This document shows positions 11,820 to 24,431 of a stretch of DNA of 64,000 bases, one piece after another (position 1 is the first letter of the stretch; every line of letters starts with the position of its first letter). The stretch comes from Sarcomyxa edulis. Taxonomy: Eukaryota; Basidiomycota; Agaricomycetes; Agaricales; Mycenaceae. Location: positions 52,101 through 116,100 of the forward strand of contig QUOL01000031.1 in assembly GCA_009761415.1 (NCBI GenBank), in the 5' to 3' direction. Made by a program: the position numbers and the translations under genes. The notes under the pieces are model-generated. The model searched no databases. It saw nothing but the letters and a program-made list of their open reading frames with translations, and was not told the DNA's origin.

Positions 11820-14800
11820 ATGGACAATCAACTCTCGAAGAGCCCTGAACCTCAAACATCACGAAAAATCACGAACGAACGCGAAGATTGTCTTGTTTCG
11901 CATCGTTCTTCGCCGATTCTGTCTCCAACTCCAAAATCTTCTTCGAGTCTGTCCGGATCTGCACCCGGACATGTCCAATTTATACAAGCTAATGGCATCC
12001 GAATCTCGGGAGGAAAGAGAGAGAAACAGTGTCTCAGATGTGAGACCTGGATCAATCTCGGACTGTCCGAGAACATGACTCCCTTGGAGAACCACCAGCG
12101 AGGCAAAACCTGCATCAAGAACACTGCAAAGCTTCAAAGACAACGCGAGGAACAGGCAGCCAACGAGGCGCGTATGAGCTGGCAACCGTCAACAACATCT
12201 TTGCCCGTGTCGGTCTTGAACTCGTCGAAGCCACGGGCTCTTTCTCTTCGGTCTCCCTTTCAAATTCGCTCAAAATCCATACCGACTCGGATGCTCGACC
12301 CGATGGATTTCAGACCTAGTTCCGCTTCAGTTTTGTCTCACTCCCGAGTTCCCGATATACCCGTTCGTGACCTACAACATCAGTCTCGGTACGTTTAGAC
12401 GTGCATTTACCTTATATGCAGCATACTGATGGAAACCAACGTAGCCCTTCTTCTCCTTGCCCTGGAATAAAGCTTGTATGGCCGCAAGGCTCCATCTACA
12501 CCACATATCCCTTCCAAATCCACGAGTACACTCCGAAAAGAAACGGTTTTCATTTCTGCTTTGTTTCCGACGATGGCCTCGATTTCTATGTTAAGTCAAC
12601 AATATGTACAGGCTCTACTCCAAGGGCAGATGGTCTCGCATGTGGACCTTGCGGTCGCTTAGTCTCCGTCATTGAAAAACTTCATGAACGCGCTCTTCAC
12701 CCTCCGAAAACGCTCAATTATGCGTATCTAAACCAGGAACAGCTGAAAACGGCATTAGAGAAGAAGGACGCAGTGATTGCGCAGCTTACAGTTCAGGCAT
12801 GTATTTTTTTTTGCTCTCCAGGTCTATCCAATGCGACTACAACTTTTTGTTCAGCGCTTGAATGTAGTACGCGATATGTCTGTTGCTACGCGCCGGCTCG
12901 ATGACAACGACCGTTTTCTTCGCGCAATTGTAGACTGTGACCTACCACGGCTTCAGCAGCTCATCAAAACGGCATGGCTTCACGGAGCAAGCAAGAACGC
13001 CATCATCGAGCGCATCAAACTCACTTTGCAAGGCCTCAAGAATACTCGTGGATATACGTCAAAGGAATTCCAAATTACCACCCTTCTGTATCGCCTTGGC
13101 GGGAGTTCTCTTGTACAGTCTTGCAGTGTGGCCCTCAATTTACCAACCCTCAATACTCTTCGTGTCCGATCGGACATGACTCATCTCAAGCCGACTATTG
13201 GTGAAATACGCTCCGAGGAGATCGAATGGAATATCTCGTCTCTTTTTCAAGATTCAAAAGACTCTACTTCGAAAACATCGATGGCGCCTATTCCTCGCTG
13301 CGGGCATTCAATTCTGATGGACGAGATCTGTCTAGACGAACGCGCTGTCTTCATGAAGGCTGAAAATAGTGTTGGAGGTCTCTGCCGTGAGCATACTACT
13401 CGCAACGGACTTGTCATATCCTCATTTTCCAATCTGGAACACATCGCAAACTCTGTTCATGGACTAGAGCCGACTGCTCACTATGGTAAAGAAGCTACTG
13501 TCGCAGGAATTGCTCCTTTTCGTCTTGAGGACTATGATATTCGACCAGTTCTTGTCTCGGCAACATGCAAATCGGATACAGCTGTGGAATGCATTGCATT
13601 TATCCAGAAGATCATCGATGCTTGGCGCACTACTCCAGAAGGCGAAGCAAAACATGGTCCTATTTGGTCTGTAGCCTCTGACGGTGACGCGACTCGGAGA
13701 AAAGCCTTCTATGATCTCTTTATGAAGATTCCGCTGAGCTCTTCGAATCCGTTATTCAAGATCCTCTCTCCATGCATTGGCCTCAATCTTTCGACTGGCA
13801 AGAACAACGTAACCGCAGACTTTGATCCGAAACATATCGCAAAAAGTATGTTGTACCACATTCAACTCATGTACATTTTCTTACGGGCTTGTAGGAACCT
13901 CGACCTGCCTTCGATCAAATGAGGGCATGTTGGTGTTCGATGTATCCATTAACCGGCTAATTCTGGCGCAATACCTTGTAAAACTCCCAGGTCAAACCTC
14001 CGAAAATGTCTACAAGCTTCTTAATCCAGCGGATCCTCAAGACGTACCTCGAGCCATTGAACTCATTAATGCAGTCGCCGAATTACGCACCCTTGAGACG
14101 ACTGAATTCTCACCCTCCGAAAAAAACACATTCAAAGCACTGTCAACGATTGGTTATCTATTCCACTCACTTATGGCACCGTTCTTGGACCGGGAACTCT
14201 CGTTGACGGAACAAATCACGTCGCTATCACAGTACTCACACCTAGCATTCCTTCTATATCGCCGTCACGTCACTGCGTTCATATCCAATCAGCTGTACGG
14301 TGACAGTCAAACAATGGTCAAAAACGCGTTATTCTATGTGGCAAAACAACAGTCGATGGATCCGACTGCATCCGTCTTCCTCATGCTAACTGGCGACGAC
14401 CGGCTGGAGAATCTCTTTGGCAAAGTTCGTATGCAAGGCGGCCACGATACTAATGTCGATATCAAGTCCCTTACCCATCGACTCTGCGCAGCCATGGATA
14501 TCATCAAAGTCTATCGAGACAACCCATCTTGGGATCCTGGACATCGACGACTTCAGTATACTCGCCTTGAACATCTCGATCATCTCAAACCGGGTGCGTG
14601 GAAAGGTGATCTCGTAGCTGCAAACTGTGATGTCAAATCGGCCTGGGCGGCAGGACGCTTGAACGTGGAACACTTTCTGGACAACTTACACCTTCCCCAT
14701 GACTTCGCATCTGCATTTAGTCAACCTAACGTCGATATATTACGGCCGTTTCCAGATGGAAAATATCCCGGTGTGGCAACTGATAACGATAGGTCACAGA

Positions 14801-16897
14801 TTACCAAGAGCTCAAGTGATGTCGATACGCTTCACGCTGTTGCGACCAAAGACAAGTCATGCTCGTACACTATAGACATCAGTCTCCCTCTCGACTCAAC
14901 TTCTGAGATCATCGATGTCGATGATGACTCCGACCATGATGACAGCGATGAAGACCACAACCTGGAAGCTCACGAATCTTTGTTGCTTCCAGGAGAGTCT
15001 GTTCAAGAGTTCTTCGACACCGGGCCTGGTGACGAAGACGTTGACCGTGAACCAACTTCTGAAGAGCTTGAGGCTTTAGAGCTCGAAGGTCTTGCCAGTC
15101 CATGGCTCGAAGTTGATGGCAAGATGGTGCATATTGCCTCTCTCATGAGGAAGCTCTTCTCTTCAGATCTTTCACAGAAAAGTCACGAACGCCTCGGTCG
15201 CATTCGAGGCTTCACTCGGGATTTCTCAGGACCAGGAAATGATGATCCCAACAATGTCATAGGAGTGTCTCTCTTTGTCTTGGGTGATCTTTTTACAACC
15301 CTGGTATGTATGAATTCTAGAGTTTCTCTCGCTGTTCTTCAGACAAACGCGATCGAGCAGAAAGGGAAGCGAGTTGCTTCGGTCAACGAGGCTGAAATCG
15401 CTTTGGAGAGCGCAGGCATAGTGGTTTTCGGACAGGTACTTCACCTTGTATCTCATGCAACTATGAGAGTCGAAGACTCGGAATCCTCTGTCTCGCCGTC
15501 CAATTTACATCCACATCTTCCTTCGCCTTCTGAGTCCGATAGCAGCACCTCTTTCTCTGGATCGACTCTCTCTACGCATCAATCACAAGTGATCGCCGCT
15601 CTGGATACACCATCTACTGTTGTTGCCTCACCTTCTGATGTGGGATCGACCGAAACCCCTGCTCTTAACATTCCAGCCAATAGACTCCATCCAACTGATT
15701 TCGATGTGGTTGACTATGTATACTGGAGCGGAGATCTAGTGAAGTTCAAACCGCTGAAATCAAAAACGGATGGTCCTCAGGCTTCGCTCAAGAACGAGAA
15801 GATTTCCAGGAACTCTGTCACTATCCGCGTGCCCAGCGATCTTATTCGGCCAGTTAATGGCTGTATGTGTGATCGTCTGGATTTGCTTCCAGTGGAGGCA
15901 GAGCCTCTCGATAGCCACGGAATACAGAATACATGGGTCTTCAACCTCGGCATCCTCGAAGGGATTATGAAATCGTTGTGGGATAAAGCGAAGTCAGAGA
16001 AACTCTTTGCTAAGATTCCAAAAGTCGGCCCGAGTCATGGTTCACAGTTTCCCTACAGTTTGTCTAACTCCTCGTTCGCTTTTTTCTCAGATATTGATAT
16101 TGTTCTAGATGTTTCTAGATTGATAGTCGAAGAGGACTCTACCACCATTGCTAAAGAAACTTCCAAATCACCGTGCTACGTATGCAAGAAACCATTGCCT
16201 CGTGATCCTGGAAAGCGACGCACACATGTAGGCATTCACATTCTGAAATGGATGAGAAATGTTCCCGAGGCGCCGTTGCGAGGCAGTCCACCTTTGACGC
16301 CGGTACGATATTCTCTACTACTGTCCTTCTAGTCCAGAATTTGGTCTGATTTGATCCTCGCAGGTCGGTCGCAACCCTTGTGGATTTTGCGGAAAGACTA
16401 CAGATGAGGGTGGTTGCTCGTCAACAGTCACGGTCAAAGGAAAGACAACATCGGCGTCGTCTACATGTCCAGAATTCTCGCCGTTTGTATACAAGAAAGC
16501 ATTGGTACCTTCGGCATCGACTCCTTCGACAAATGTACCCATTGTCTGTCAACTCTGCCCACACGATCACACGGCTGGCCCCAAACCCGCAATCTGGTCT
16601 TACAACATGCCCGAGCACATCAAAGTCCATCATCCAGGACATTCCTTCCCTTCCCAGGTCTCTCCCGAGTTTCTTAAGCTGTTTGTTCTGTCGTACGAGG
16701 AAGAAATTGCAATGGGCATTCCGAAAGAACAGATCAGTACACTTCCATCCTCTGCACCCATCACTAACACTACCACTCTTCAACGAACATCGTCCAAACG
16801 CAAAGCTACCGATGCACCAGCTCTCTCGATAGCTGAATCCCAGTCAATCTCGGGCCCGGGAACATCGACTTCAAAGCGCCCGCGCGTTGCTCGTTAG
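11820..16897 (+). CDS. RNase H-fold, P-element/THAP9-like transposase-derived protein with C2HC finger
   Basis: Very large protein (about 1,500 residues) from ATG 11820 to TAG 16895-16897. Order: Ser-rich N-terminus; a C2HC finger (CLRCETWINL ... H ... C) of the same type as in the minus-strand genes at 2092-4973; a coiled segment (LNQEQLKTALEKKDAVIAQL); a helical region; then the core. Core motifs are MDEICLDERAVF (first acidic site), CREH, GKEATVAGI, SDGDATRRKAF (second acidic site), DFDPKHIAK, and DDRLENLFGKVRMQGG (third acidic site). This matches the layout of P-element/THAP9 transposases. Then come an acidic Asp/Glu insert (DVDDDSDHDDSDEDHN) and a C-terminal Cys/His region (CYVCKKPLP, CGFCGK, CQLCPHDH, NMPEHIKVHH). 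I see only a few short introns and no disabling break. No terminal inverted repeats were found beside it. Whether it is an active transposase or a domesticated gene cannot be decided here. Confidence 0.65.
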
Positions 16898-17237
16898 TCC
16901 TGCTTGAGGTATGTGCCTTTGAGACCTTTTCACTGCTTGCATACTGATGTCTAGTATCTGTCCACTCAATCATCGCGTTGATTTTACTTCCAGTGTTTCG
17001 AGACGAAGTATCGAAGGTTACTGTTTGACTAATGGGTTGGCCTAACCCGGGTTGATTTTGATCGTTATTTCTGATTTTTTCGCTCAAATGCATACATTAT
17101 CATGTCCTACATATTCCAATAGTATACGTAGCTCAGTTGAGGGCTCATTAGCCACCCATCGTCCTCCGAGATGTTGCGGTGAAGAGAAAAATGCTTCGGG
17201 GTCCCGATGCCAAATAACTGCAACACTGATGTCATGT

Positions 17238-17279
17238 CGCGGCATCCAAGTCGAAAATTTCTGTGTTCGCCGCCTCTTG
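17238..17279 (+). repeat. 42-bp dispersed repeat, copy 2
   Basis: Identical over 42 bases to the copy at 11331-11372 but on the other strand. It is followed after about 27 bases by ATGGATTTGAGACTCC, echoing the ATGGATT start that follows copy 1. The rest of 16898-17582 is non-coding: the 3' region of the transposase-like gene and of the Vps9 gene. Confidence 0.85.
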
Positions 17280-17582
17280 CGGAGGACGGTGGGGAAAGGA
17301 GAAATGGATTTGAGACTCCGCGGCCAACCTCCAACTGGTTCAAGGTAGCTTCGCAGAGTAGATATCCTGTATTTGTCTATTCTGCAGAGAACGATAAATG
17401 TAAACTGATCTAAAGATCCACTCTGACGGACCAAAAAGGGAAAAACACGAGAGAAAAAGATAACAATCCAGTCACTCTCAAAAATGAATGCGACTATTGC
17501 ATGTACCCATTAATATTATATCGCCCATTACGATGATGTATAGTCCATCAATGCCGCCACCAACGTCGCCGTATTACCATAT

Positions 17583-20356
17583 CTATGACCCACTACTCAT
17601 CTCCAAGAGGCCCTCAATACTCTTCCCTAGATCTCCTTGATTCGCCTCCAAAACCCATTGCACAACCTCTACATCCACAGTCGGGAATATCTGCATCAAC
17701 GTCTCCTTCGCCGCCGTCGCCGCTTGTTCGTGCGCCGTATCGATCTCCGCCTGTATGCCCGCGAAATCCAAATTTGGCGTGGGCGTCCGCGACACATGCG
17801 CTGAATGACTCTCTAGATCATTATTGCCTAGAGACTGTACACGAGATGGCGCTGCTTGGAACCCCAGACGTGGAAGAGGCTGAGAGGCTCCCATAGCTAG
17901 TGGCTGATGAGTATAAGGGCCACGTGAAGGCGTATCGTCCGGATTGAAACCAGGAGATACAGGAGATTGGCCGGGGAAATACGATGGCGAAGGTATTCTT
18001 CGTACTCGTGGTTTATAGGGTGTCTGAATCAGAGGGTTGTATGTTCCGTCTCCTACAGGTGTCTGTGGGATTCCTCCAGGTGACGAAGATCCAGGTCCTC
18101 CTTGATAATGTCTAGCCTGATCAGGATGTGACCAATTGGGTACGGCTGGAGGCTGTCCCTCGGTGGCATTGCTTTCTCGTCCGAGCTCGAAAGGTGTGAA
18201 AGGACCATCGAGGGCCTCACTAAATATTCGACCTATAGCGTTGAGTGGCTTGGATATGGTGTCTCCTGTTTTCTGGAGAAGCCGACGGGCGTCGTCTGAG
18301 AGTGTCTGTCCTGGAGTTGAGAGTGAGAGTGGCTCGGCTGATTCCTCTCCGACGTGAGAGGATGAGTTGTTACGAGGAGGAGGAGTCCGACGTGGTGTCG
18401 ATGGTTGTGCGGATGATATGTGAGGTGAGTCGGGTTCGGAATGTGGCAGTGATTGGATGGCTTCTTCGACATTGCTGTGGAAAAGCTAAGTGGAAGTGTT
18501 TATGATATTGTATGTCAGGCTCACGATTCAAATTCTTCTTGCGTGATATTGGACAGTGAAGTATGATCCATAGTTTCTATGAAAGAAACTGCGCCCATCT
18601 GAGTGGCGTAAGTTATCAATCAAAGTAGGTCAGGCCAACTGATTAGCTTACAAGACTGGATAGATAATACCCGGCCTCACTCTGAAGCTTCGCCGGATTT
18701 CGAAATCTGTTAATAAACCTATATATCTCTCAAAAACATGATCGATCAAGGATTTTCAAGGAAGTGAACGCACTCGACATTCGATAATAGATGTTCCGGA
18801 TTCGCTTTGAGGACTACAAATATGAGTATCGGAACGAACGCATCAGCCCCTTCTTCTTTTCGCAGATGTCGAATGAGGCCTGAACGGGTCGCACGCGAGG
18901 TTAGGTCAAAACAGACAATGAGAAGGATATGGCGGACAGCAGACCAAATATGACCTTGCAGCAATTTAGAATACATATTAGTTTGTCTCGAGGAGCTTTA
19001 TAGTGATTGATCTTCAGTAGCTCTACATGCTCAGATCAGCACTCTTGTTATGTTGATGTCCGGATATGATCTACGAACCTTGTTGAGCGAACATCAGGAA
19101 ACCCTTACTACCCTCTCCTTCTGGAATATCGAGATGTCTCTCTTCGACCCATCCGAAGAGCGCAATTCGTTGTGAAAGTACACGATCCCGTTCGAGATCA
19201 TCTGCCGTTATTGGTCGTGGGGGTATGGCACGGATGACTTGTGGAGTGAACGTGCTGAACACAGTACATCAATATTTCAATACAAATCGAGAGATAACAC
19301 CACTCGTACAATTCGTACAACCGATTCATGACGAGTTTCTCCATTCCTTCCATCGCATTATCGAATTCAGCCTCAGATGCGTTCTTCCATATATCTACAT
19401 CACGCATTCGCGTTGAGATAAACTAGAAAGGCGTTATGATCTGACAGGGACTTCGAAAGGAAACACTCACGTTCAGGAAATCATTGATGATCTTTACTTG
19501 ATCATTGACAGTGAACGTCCGTTTAGCGAAGTTGCTCAAGAAACTTGAAATTTGTCATCAAAGAGACCGGTGGGGATGAAAGGAGGGGGAAAACATACGA
19601 TCGAAGATACTTTGCGACCGGTTCAGCACTCTTCGTCTTCATCTGGTCGAGAAACTTTTGGAAATCAAAAGCTGGCTCCGCCTTGTCTCGAGTTCCTCCA
19701 GGTACAGGAGACGCAGTCCCGCTGCCACTGGTATTTGCTCTGGTGGTATTCTCTTCACTTCGTGTGGTGTCTTGCTGAGATGCGAAAGCAGATAATGTTG
19801 CCGGTGACGGTACTGGTTTGGCGCTATCCAGAGACAAAGGACGGGGCCTAGCTAGTGTGGGGATAGAGAAAGTACGCGCTAGTGTTGCGAGAGATGGAAA
19901 GGATGATGGTGATGTGGGCACAGATGGTTCTGGGGGCGGCCGTGGAGCATCTTTCAGTGGAGGGATAGGTGCGGCAATTGGAGGGGAGGGTGTTCGTGGT
20001 GGTGGTGGGTGGGCCTCTGAGCTCTCCCATGCGTCTCGAGCTTCTTTCTCTTCCTGGTGGGCAAGTGGATCGAATTCGCTGAGCACCTCTTCATGCGAGA
20101 TCTCTGGTACGATTTTTGCTGTATGTGAGTCCGGTTCGGCTTCCAGTCCTGCGGCAATTGAGACGTCCAAGATTGAGGGATCTGGTGTAAGTAGCTGGTG
20201 TTCCTCTTCCTCTGTGGCTTCTGCCTTCTTGGGGATACCCTCTGACCAGGGATTGGGACTCGGTGTAAGATCAAGGATTGGTTCTGGAGATGATACCTCT
20301 AGGACTGGGATATTGTCGATAGTATGAGAAGGTCCTGAGGGTTCTGATTGATCCAT
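17583..20356 (-). CDS. vps9: Vps9-domain Rab5 guanine-nucleotide exchange factor with C-terminal CUE domain
   Basis: Activates Rab5/Vps21-type GTPases on endosomes; the CUE domain binds ubiquitin. ATG 20356 ([11 protein letters not shown]) is preferred because the frame further upstream begins with TTG. A Pro/Ser/Glu-rich N-terminus is followed by [20 protein letters not shown] and a helical bundle, then the catalytic core. The core has [20 protein letters not shown] (the conserved Asp), [12 protein letters not shown], and [15 protein letters not shown] (the conserved Tyr). A long Pro/Ser-rich linker follows. The last about 45 residues form a CUE domain ([20 protein letters not shown], then [13 protein letters not shown]). 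At least seven short introns; for example one starts GTGCGT within SNVE|FINRF. Domain order matches yeast Vps9 and Rabex-5-like proteins. Product is complete. Confidence 0.9.
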
Positions 20357-22109
20357 GATGAAGGGGAGACCCAAGAGAAGTTGGAGCTCGAGGAAGCAAA
20401 ATTATGGTGTCACGCAAAGTTTACACGCGTCGAGTCGCCGGCCTCGCGTCTGTAATTTCAAGTCGACATCCTGCTTTCGACCAATTCTTCTGCTCTGTTC
20501 TCAATTACATTTCCAGGACGTCTGGTTCTGCTTGCCAGAATCGTTGAATGGTACTAGCGGACAACCAAGCTACAGCATTGAATCTATCACGTACAACGGT
20601 TTTCGGAGCTCGATTCAAAATCTGTACACTTTCTTCAATAGTAAATAATCTCAAGCGAACATTAGAACCGCCTAATTCATATACCGAACAGCTGCAATGT
20701 TCATCAAGAACGGCTCGACGCCATCGGTGGTGACTGTCGGCACGACGGCACCGCCACAATTTGGGCAGCAAGGTCCTTATTTGGATCTGAGGGTGTGGCC
20801 AATTCAATCCCACAAAGGTGCGTTATTTTTGCTGTCCACTGCAGCCTCAATTTATCGCGAACGAGGAATCTTCTTGTTTCCACTCATTTATATCAGAGAA
20901 ATGAACCCGCATGGGCGCCAGTGCTAACAACTGCGGCCGCAAAGCAGAAGTCGTCGGAACTACCTGGGCGCTAGAGGGCGCTCCAGCTTCTCGGAGGCTC
21001 ATCAGTATCCGATCGTGATATCCAGTTGTGATGCCAGATTATCGGAAGATGATACCATACCGCTTTCCTGACATTGTCTGCGTCTCAACGTACAATATCT
21101 GGAATATGCTTGAGATGAGGCAGAATAATATTGATCATGATACGATCATGATACTTGACGCTTCGTACAAATTGTTTGTGGGAGTCAGGATTCTCCGAAT
21201 GGACGTCTAGCGCTAACAAGACCGTCTTCGCACGGCCGGGTACCAGACTAATGAGAGGATCAAACAACCGGTCGACCCAAGGTAGGCGTACGCTGGTCCT
21301 TTCACTGGCTCCGATGATTGCAGTATTACGCAAAAGACGTTCAAGACGTGTATCAGCATGCCAGAAAGAAGAATCCTAGCGAAATGGCAAGCATAACCTG
21401 TTCAGCGAGGCCAATTACGCGCTATCGCATGCAACCTCTGCCTTGTCGTTCATCATTGGGCCTCGAACCCTGGCCTCGTGTGATGCTAGGTAAGTCGGTG
21501 ATAGACCGATCTTCGATAGCCTGATTCGCCAATAGCTTTAACGGGTTAAGAGGTTTGACGCATAGTAGCGAACAAGCAAGAGAACATCTTAGCCGATAAC
21601 GCTTGCAGATCTGTGGCGAAAGGAGGCGCGAAACAAGACACGAGCCCCCGAGTTACACGCAAGCTAAGTAAAACCCGGGTTCCTGGGCCCAACGCAAAGA
21701 GAGAGACCATCATGATAATGATGATTATCCATGAATACCAAGCACGTAGATGTCTTGATTCGCATAGTAAACGCAGCGAAAAACTTGGAAGAGCAGCGAG
21801 TACGAGTCTTGCTCCACGATTGAAGTGGTTCTAGCGCTCTATTTCGGTATGCAAGACTGTCGTCGGTGTGTTGATGACGGGCCTGGTACGTCGGAGGAAT
21901 TGATGGAAGATTGAGAGGAGGAGATATACCAAAAAGGGTCCGACAGTAAACAGCCGGGGTCCAAAAATTTCAAAATCGTACCACCACAAAATTTACCTCA
22001 CTTATCGTTATTTATTTTCCTGGGCTCATCCTATTTCCTATATAACAATCTAGACATCCTCTATTCGCTCCCCCCAACTCACCATCTCCCCCCACTCATC
22101 CCATTCATC
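20357..22109. other. 1.75-kb gene-free stretch, HMG-CoA synthase promoter at its right end
   Basis: No open frame here shows a domain or consistent splicing. A minus-strand word resembling a tRNA B box (GGGTTCGAGGCC, about 21460-21472) has no matching acceptor stem. A TATATAA box at 22039-22045, about 65 bases before the ATG, with a C-rich tract (CCCCCC) after it, looks like the promoter of the next gene. Confidence 0.45.
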
Positions 22110-23834
22110 ATGACCATCCCAATCACCGCCGTACAAGATACCCCCCGCCCAAAAGATGTCGGCGTTCTCGCAATGGAGACTTACTTTCCTCGTAGAGTAT
22201 GTACAACGAGATATCTATCTGATGGCGCCATTTTTGACTTTTCATGATAGTGCATCTCAGAGGCTGAGCTCGAGGAATTCGATGGTGTCTCCAAGGGTAA
22301 ATACACTATTGGTCTTGGCCAGGAGTACATGGCCTGCACGGATGACCGCGAGGACATCAACTCCTTTGCCTTGAATGGTCAGTTCTTCGTCACCGACACC
22401 TCTTGTCACCATGCTAACGCGTATATACCTCATTTCACAGCCGTCGCCGGTCTGCTCGAAAAATTCAACATCGACCCCAAATCCATTGGCCGCATCGATG
22501 TTGGAACCGAGACCATCATCGACAAGTCCAAATCAGTCAAGACCACGCTCATGGACCTCTTCGCAGAATCTGGAAACTTCGACATCGAGGGTATCGACTC
22601 GAAGAATGCTTGCTACGGATCGACGGCAGCCCTGTTCAACGCCATCAACTGGGTCGAGTCGAGTTCGTGGGATGGTCGCAATGCCATCGTCGTAGCTGGT
22701 GACATCGCTATTTACGCCGAAGGCGCTGCACGTCCCGCTGGTGGTGCTGGAGCCTGTGCTATATTGATTGGACCCAACGCGCCAATCGTATTTGACCGTG
22801 AGTAGTCTGATCGTTTAATTTCTGACCTATTCTTAGCATTGCGCTATTTTACCCGTGTCCTTCTTTTTTGCTGACGCTATCCTTTTCATATAGCCATCCA
22901 TGGGAATTACATGACAAACTCGTACGATTTCTATAAACCCAAGCTGTCCTCTGAATACCCCGAGGTTGATGGTCCTCTTTCCGTCGTGACCTACATCGCC
23001 GCTCTCGACGAGGCCTATTCCCGTTTCAGGGAAAAGACCGTCAAAGCCGCCAAGAAATCTCAAGTCAACGGAGTCAACGGCGCTAACGGACACGCTAACG
23101 GCGAGACCAAAGTCGCACCATTTTCATTAGAAGACGTCGACTACGCCATCTTCCACAGTCCCTACGGCAAACAAGCCGTGAAGGGTCACGCTCGCATTTA
23201 CTACAACGATTTCATCTCCAACCCCACAGCACCCCGTTTCGCTAATGTCCCAGAGGCTGAAAAGTTCCTCGCCGCCACACATGCATCCTCATTGACAGAC
23301 AAGAATGTTGAGAAGACTTTCATCGCTGCCGGAAAGGCTTCCTTCGCCAAGCGAGTTGACCCTGGTATGGCTTGCTCCCGTCGTCTCGGAAACATGTACA
23401 CCGCGTCATTGTATGGATGCCTGGCATCCCTCCTCTCCACCGTTGAGCCTGCAGATCTCAAAGGCAAACGAGTCAGTTTGTTCGCCTTTGGTAGTGGTTG
23501 TGCCGCGAGTTTCTTCACTCTCCGTGTTAAGGGTGATACCACGGAGATCAAGGAGAAGATGGACCTCCTGAACCGGTTGGCTAGCATGAAAGTCGTGCCT
23601 TGCCAGGAGTTTGTTGATGCCCTTGCTGTACGTTATTCTCCACTCCCATATGCACAGTGATTGACATTGACATTGACGATCCTTCTTCACTACTTATAGC
23701 TTCGAGAGAAGAACCACAACGCAGTATCGTATACCCCAGCAGGATCCATCGACAACATCTGGCCAGGTGCTTACTATCTCGAGAGCATCGATGCCAAGTA
23801 CAGACGGAAATACGTCAAGGCACCTGCGGCGTAA
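22110..23834 (+). CDS. HMGS: Hydroxymethylglutaryl-CoA synthase
   Basis: Condenses acetyl-CoA with acetoacetyl-CoA to HMG-CoA, the second step of the mevalonate/ergosterol pathway, in the cytosol. ATG 22110 opens [20 protein letters not shown]. Catalytic residues are visible: Glu in [14 protein letters not shown], Cys in [12 protein letters not shown], His in [13 protein letters not shown]; also [19 protein letters not shown] and [10 protein letters not shown]. Four introns are placed: after FPRR, within [11 protein letters not shown], within FD|PIHGNYM, and after FVDALA. The gene ends [11 protein letters not shown] at 23832-23834. A short Asn-Gly-rich insertion ([14 protein letters not shown]) sits between the KAAKKSQ helix and [11 protein letters not shown], a surface position. 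Complete and presumably functional. Confidence 0.96.
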
Positions 23835-24431
23835 ATAACCAAATACCCTACTTGTCCCTTTTAGTCTTACTAGTTCGCCTGCCCTACTGCTAACACATAC
23901 TTACCTGGGGTTTCGTACTTACCTCCTCCCTTCCGCATCATCATCATCTTGGATACTTGCAATAGGGGGGCCATATTTTTTGGTTGGCGTGGCCGTGGAT
24001 GCAATAGAATAAACAAATAATCGCAGTTGTCAGCTATAGAGTTCGCCATGATATAATTATACCATCTTGGTTCCGCATCAAAGCTTGGAGTGGTCTTGAG
24101 ATCAGCGATATCGGCGGTGTTGTGCATACGTGGCCTGGTGTCATGCATGTCGTAGACGAATTTTTCCTTCAGGCGAGGAGCATTCTGAGAGCTTGTAAGA
24201 ATGCCAATACATTACTACATGGTCATACTGCAGAGAAGTATACGATCAGTTAGGAAGTCCGTCGATGGAGGAATGTTTTGCGAAAACTCGGTTGGGGATA
24301 GGGATAGGTGGAAGTCCATGAAGCCTTGGATGGTTTCGAGAAGCACGCGTGATATGGACGGTAGCGCCATTCCAGATTTGCATGCAGGAGGACAGACGAT
24401 GAGGGAATATCTTGGCAAGAACGAGGACGAT
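23835..24431. other. HMG-CoA synthase 3' region and RT-like remnant
   Basis: The first part is the 3' flank of HMG-CoA synthase. The minus strand of about 24215-24430 can be read as the decayed start of a DIRS-type reverse transcriptase region continuing from the gag-like remnant (a Met-Gln-Ile-Trp-Asn-type word and a Pro-rich stretch). It is too degraded to model. Confidence 0.3.

Noticed and set aside
20505..20813. 102-codon minus-strand frame upstream of the Vps9 gene
   Set aside because: No homology and no conserved exon boundary; alternative frames are equally open.
21436..21530. Possible tRNA gene or SINE on the minus strand (B-box-like GGGTTCGAGGCC)
   Set aside because: No A box at the right distance and no pairing acceptor stem could be found.
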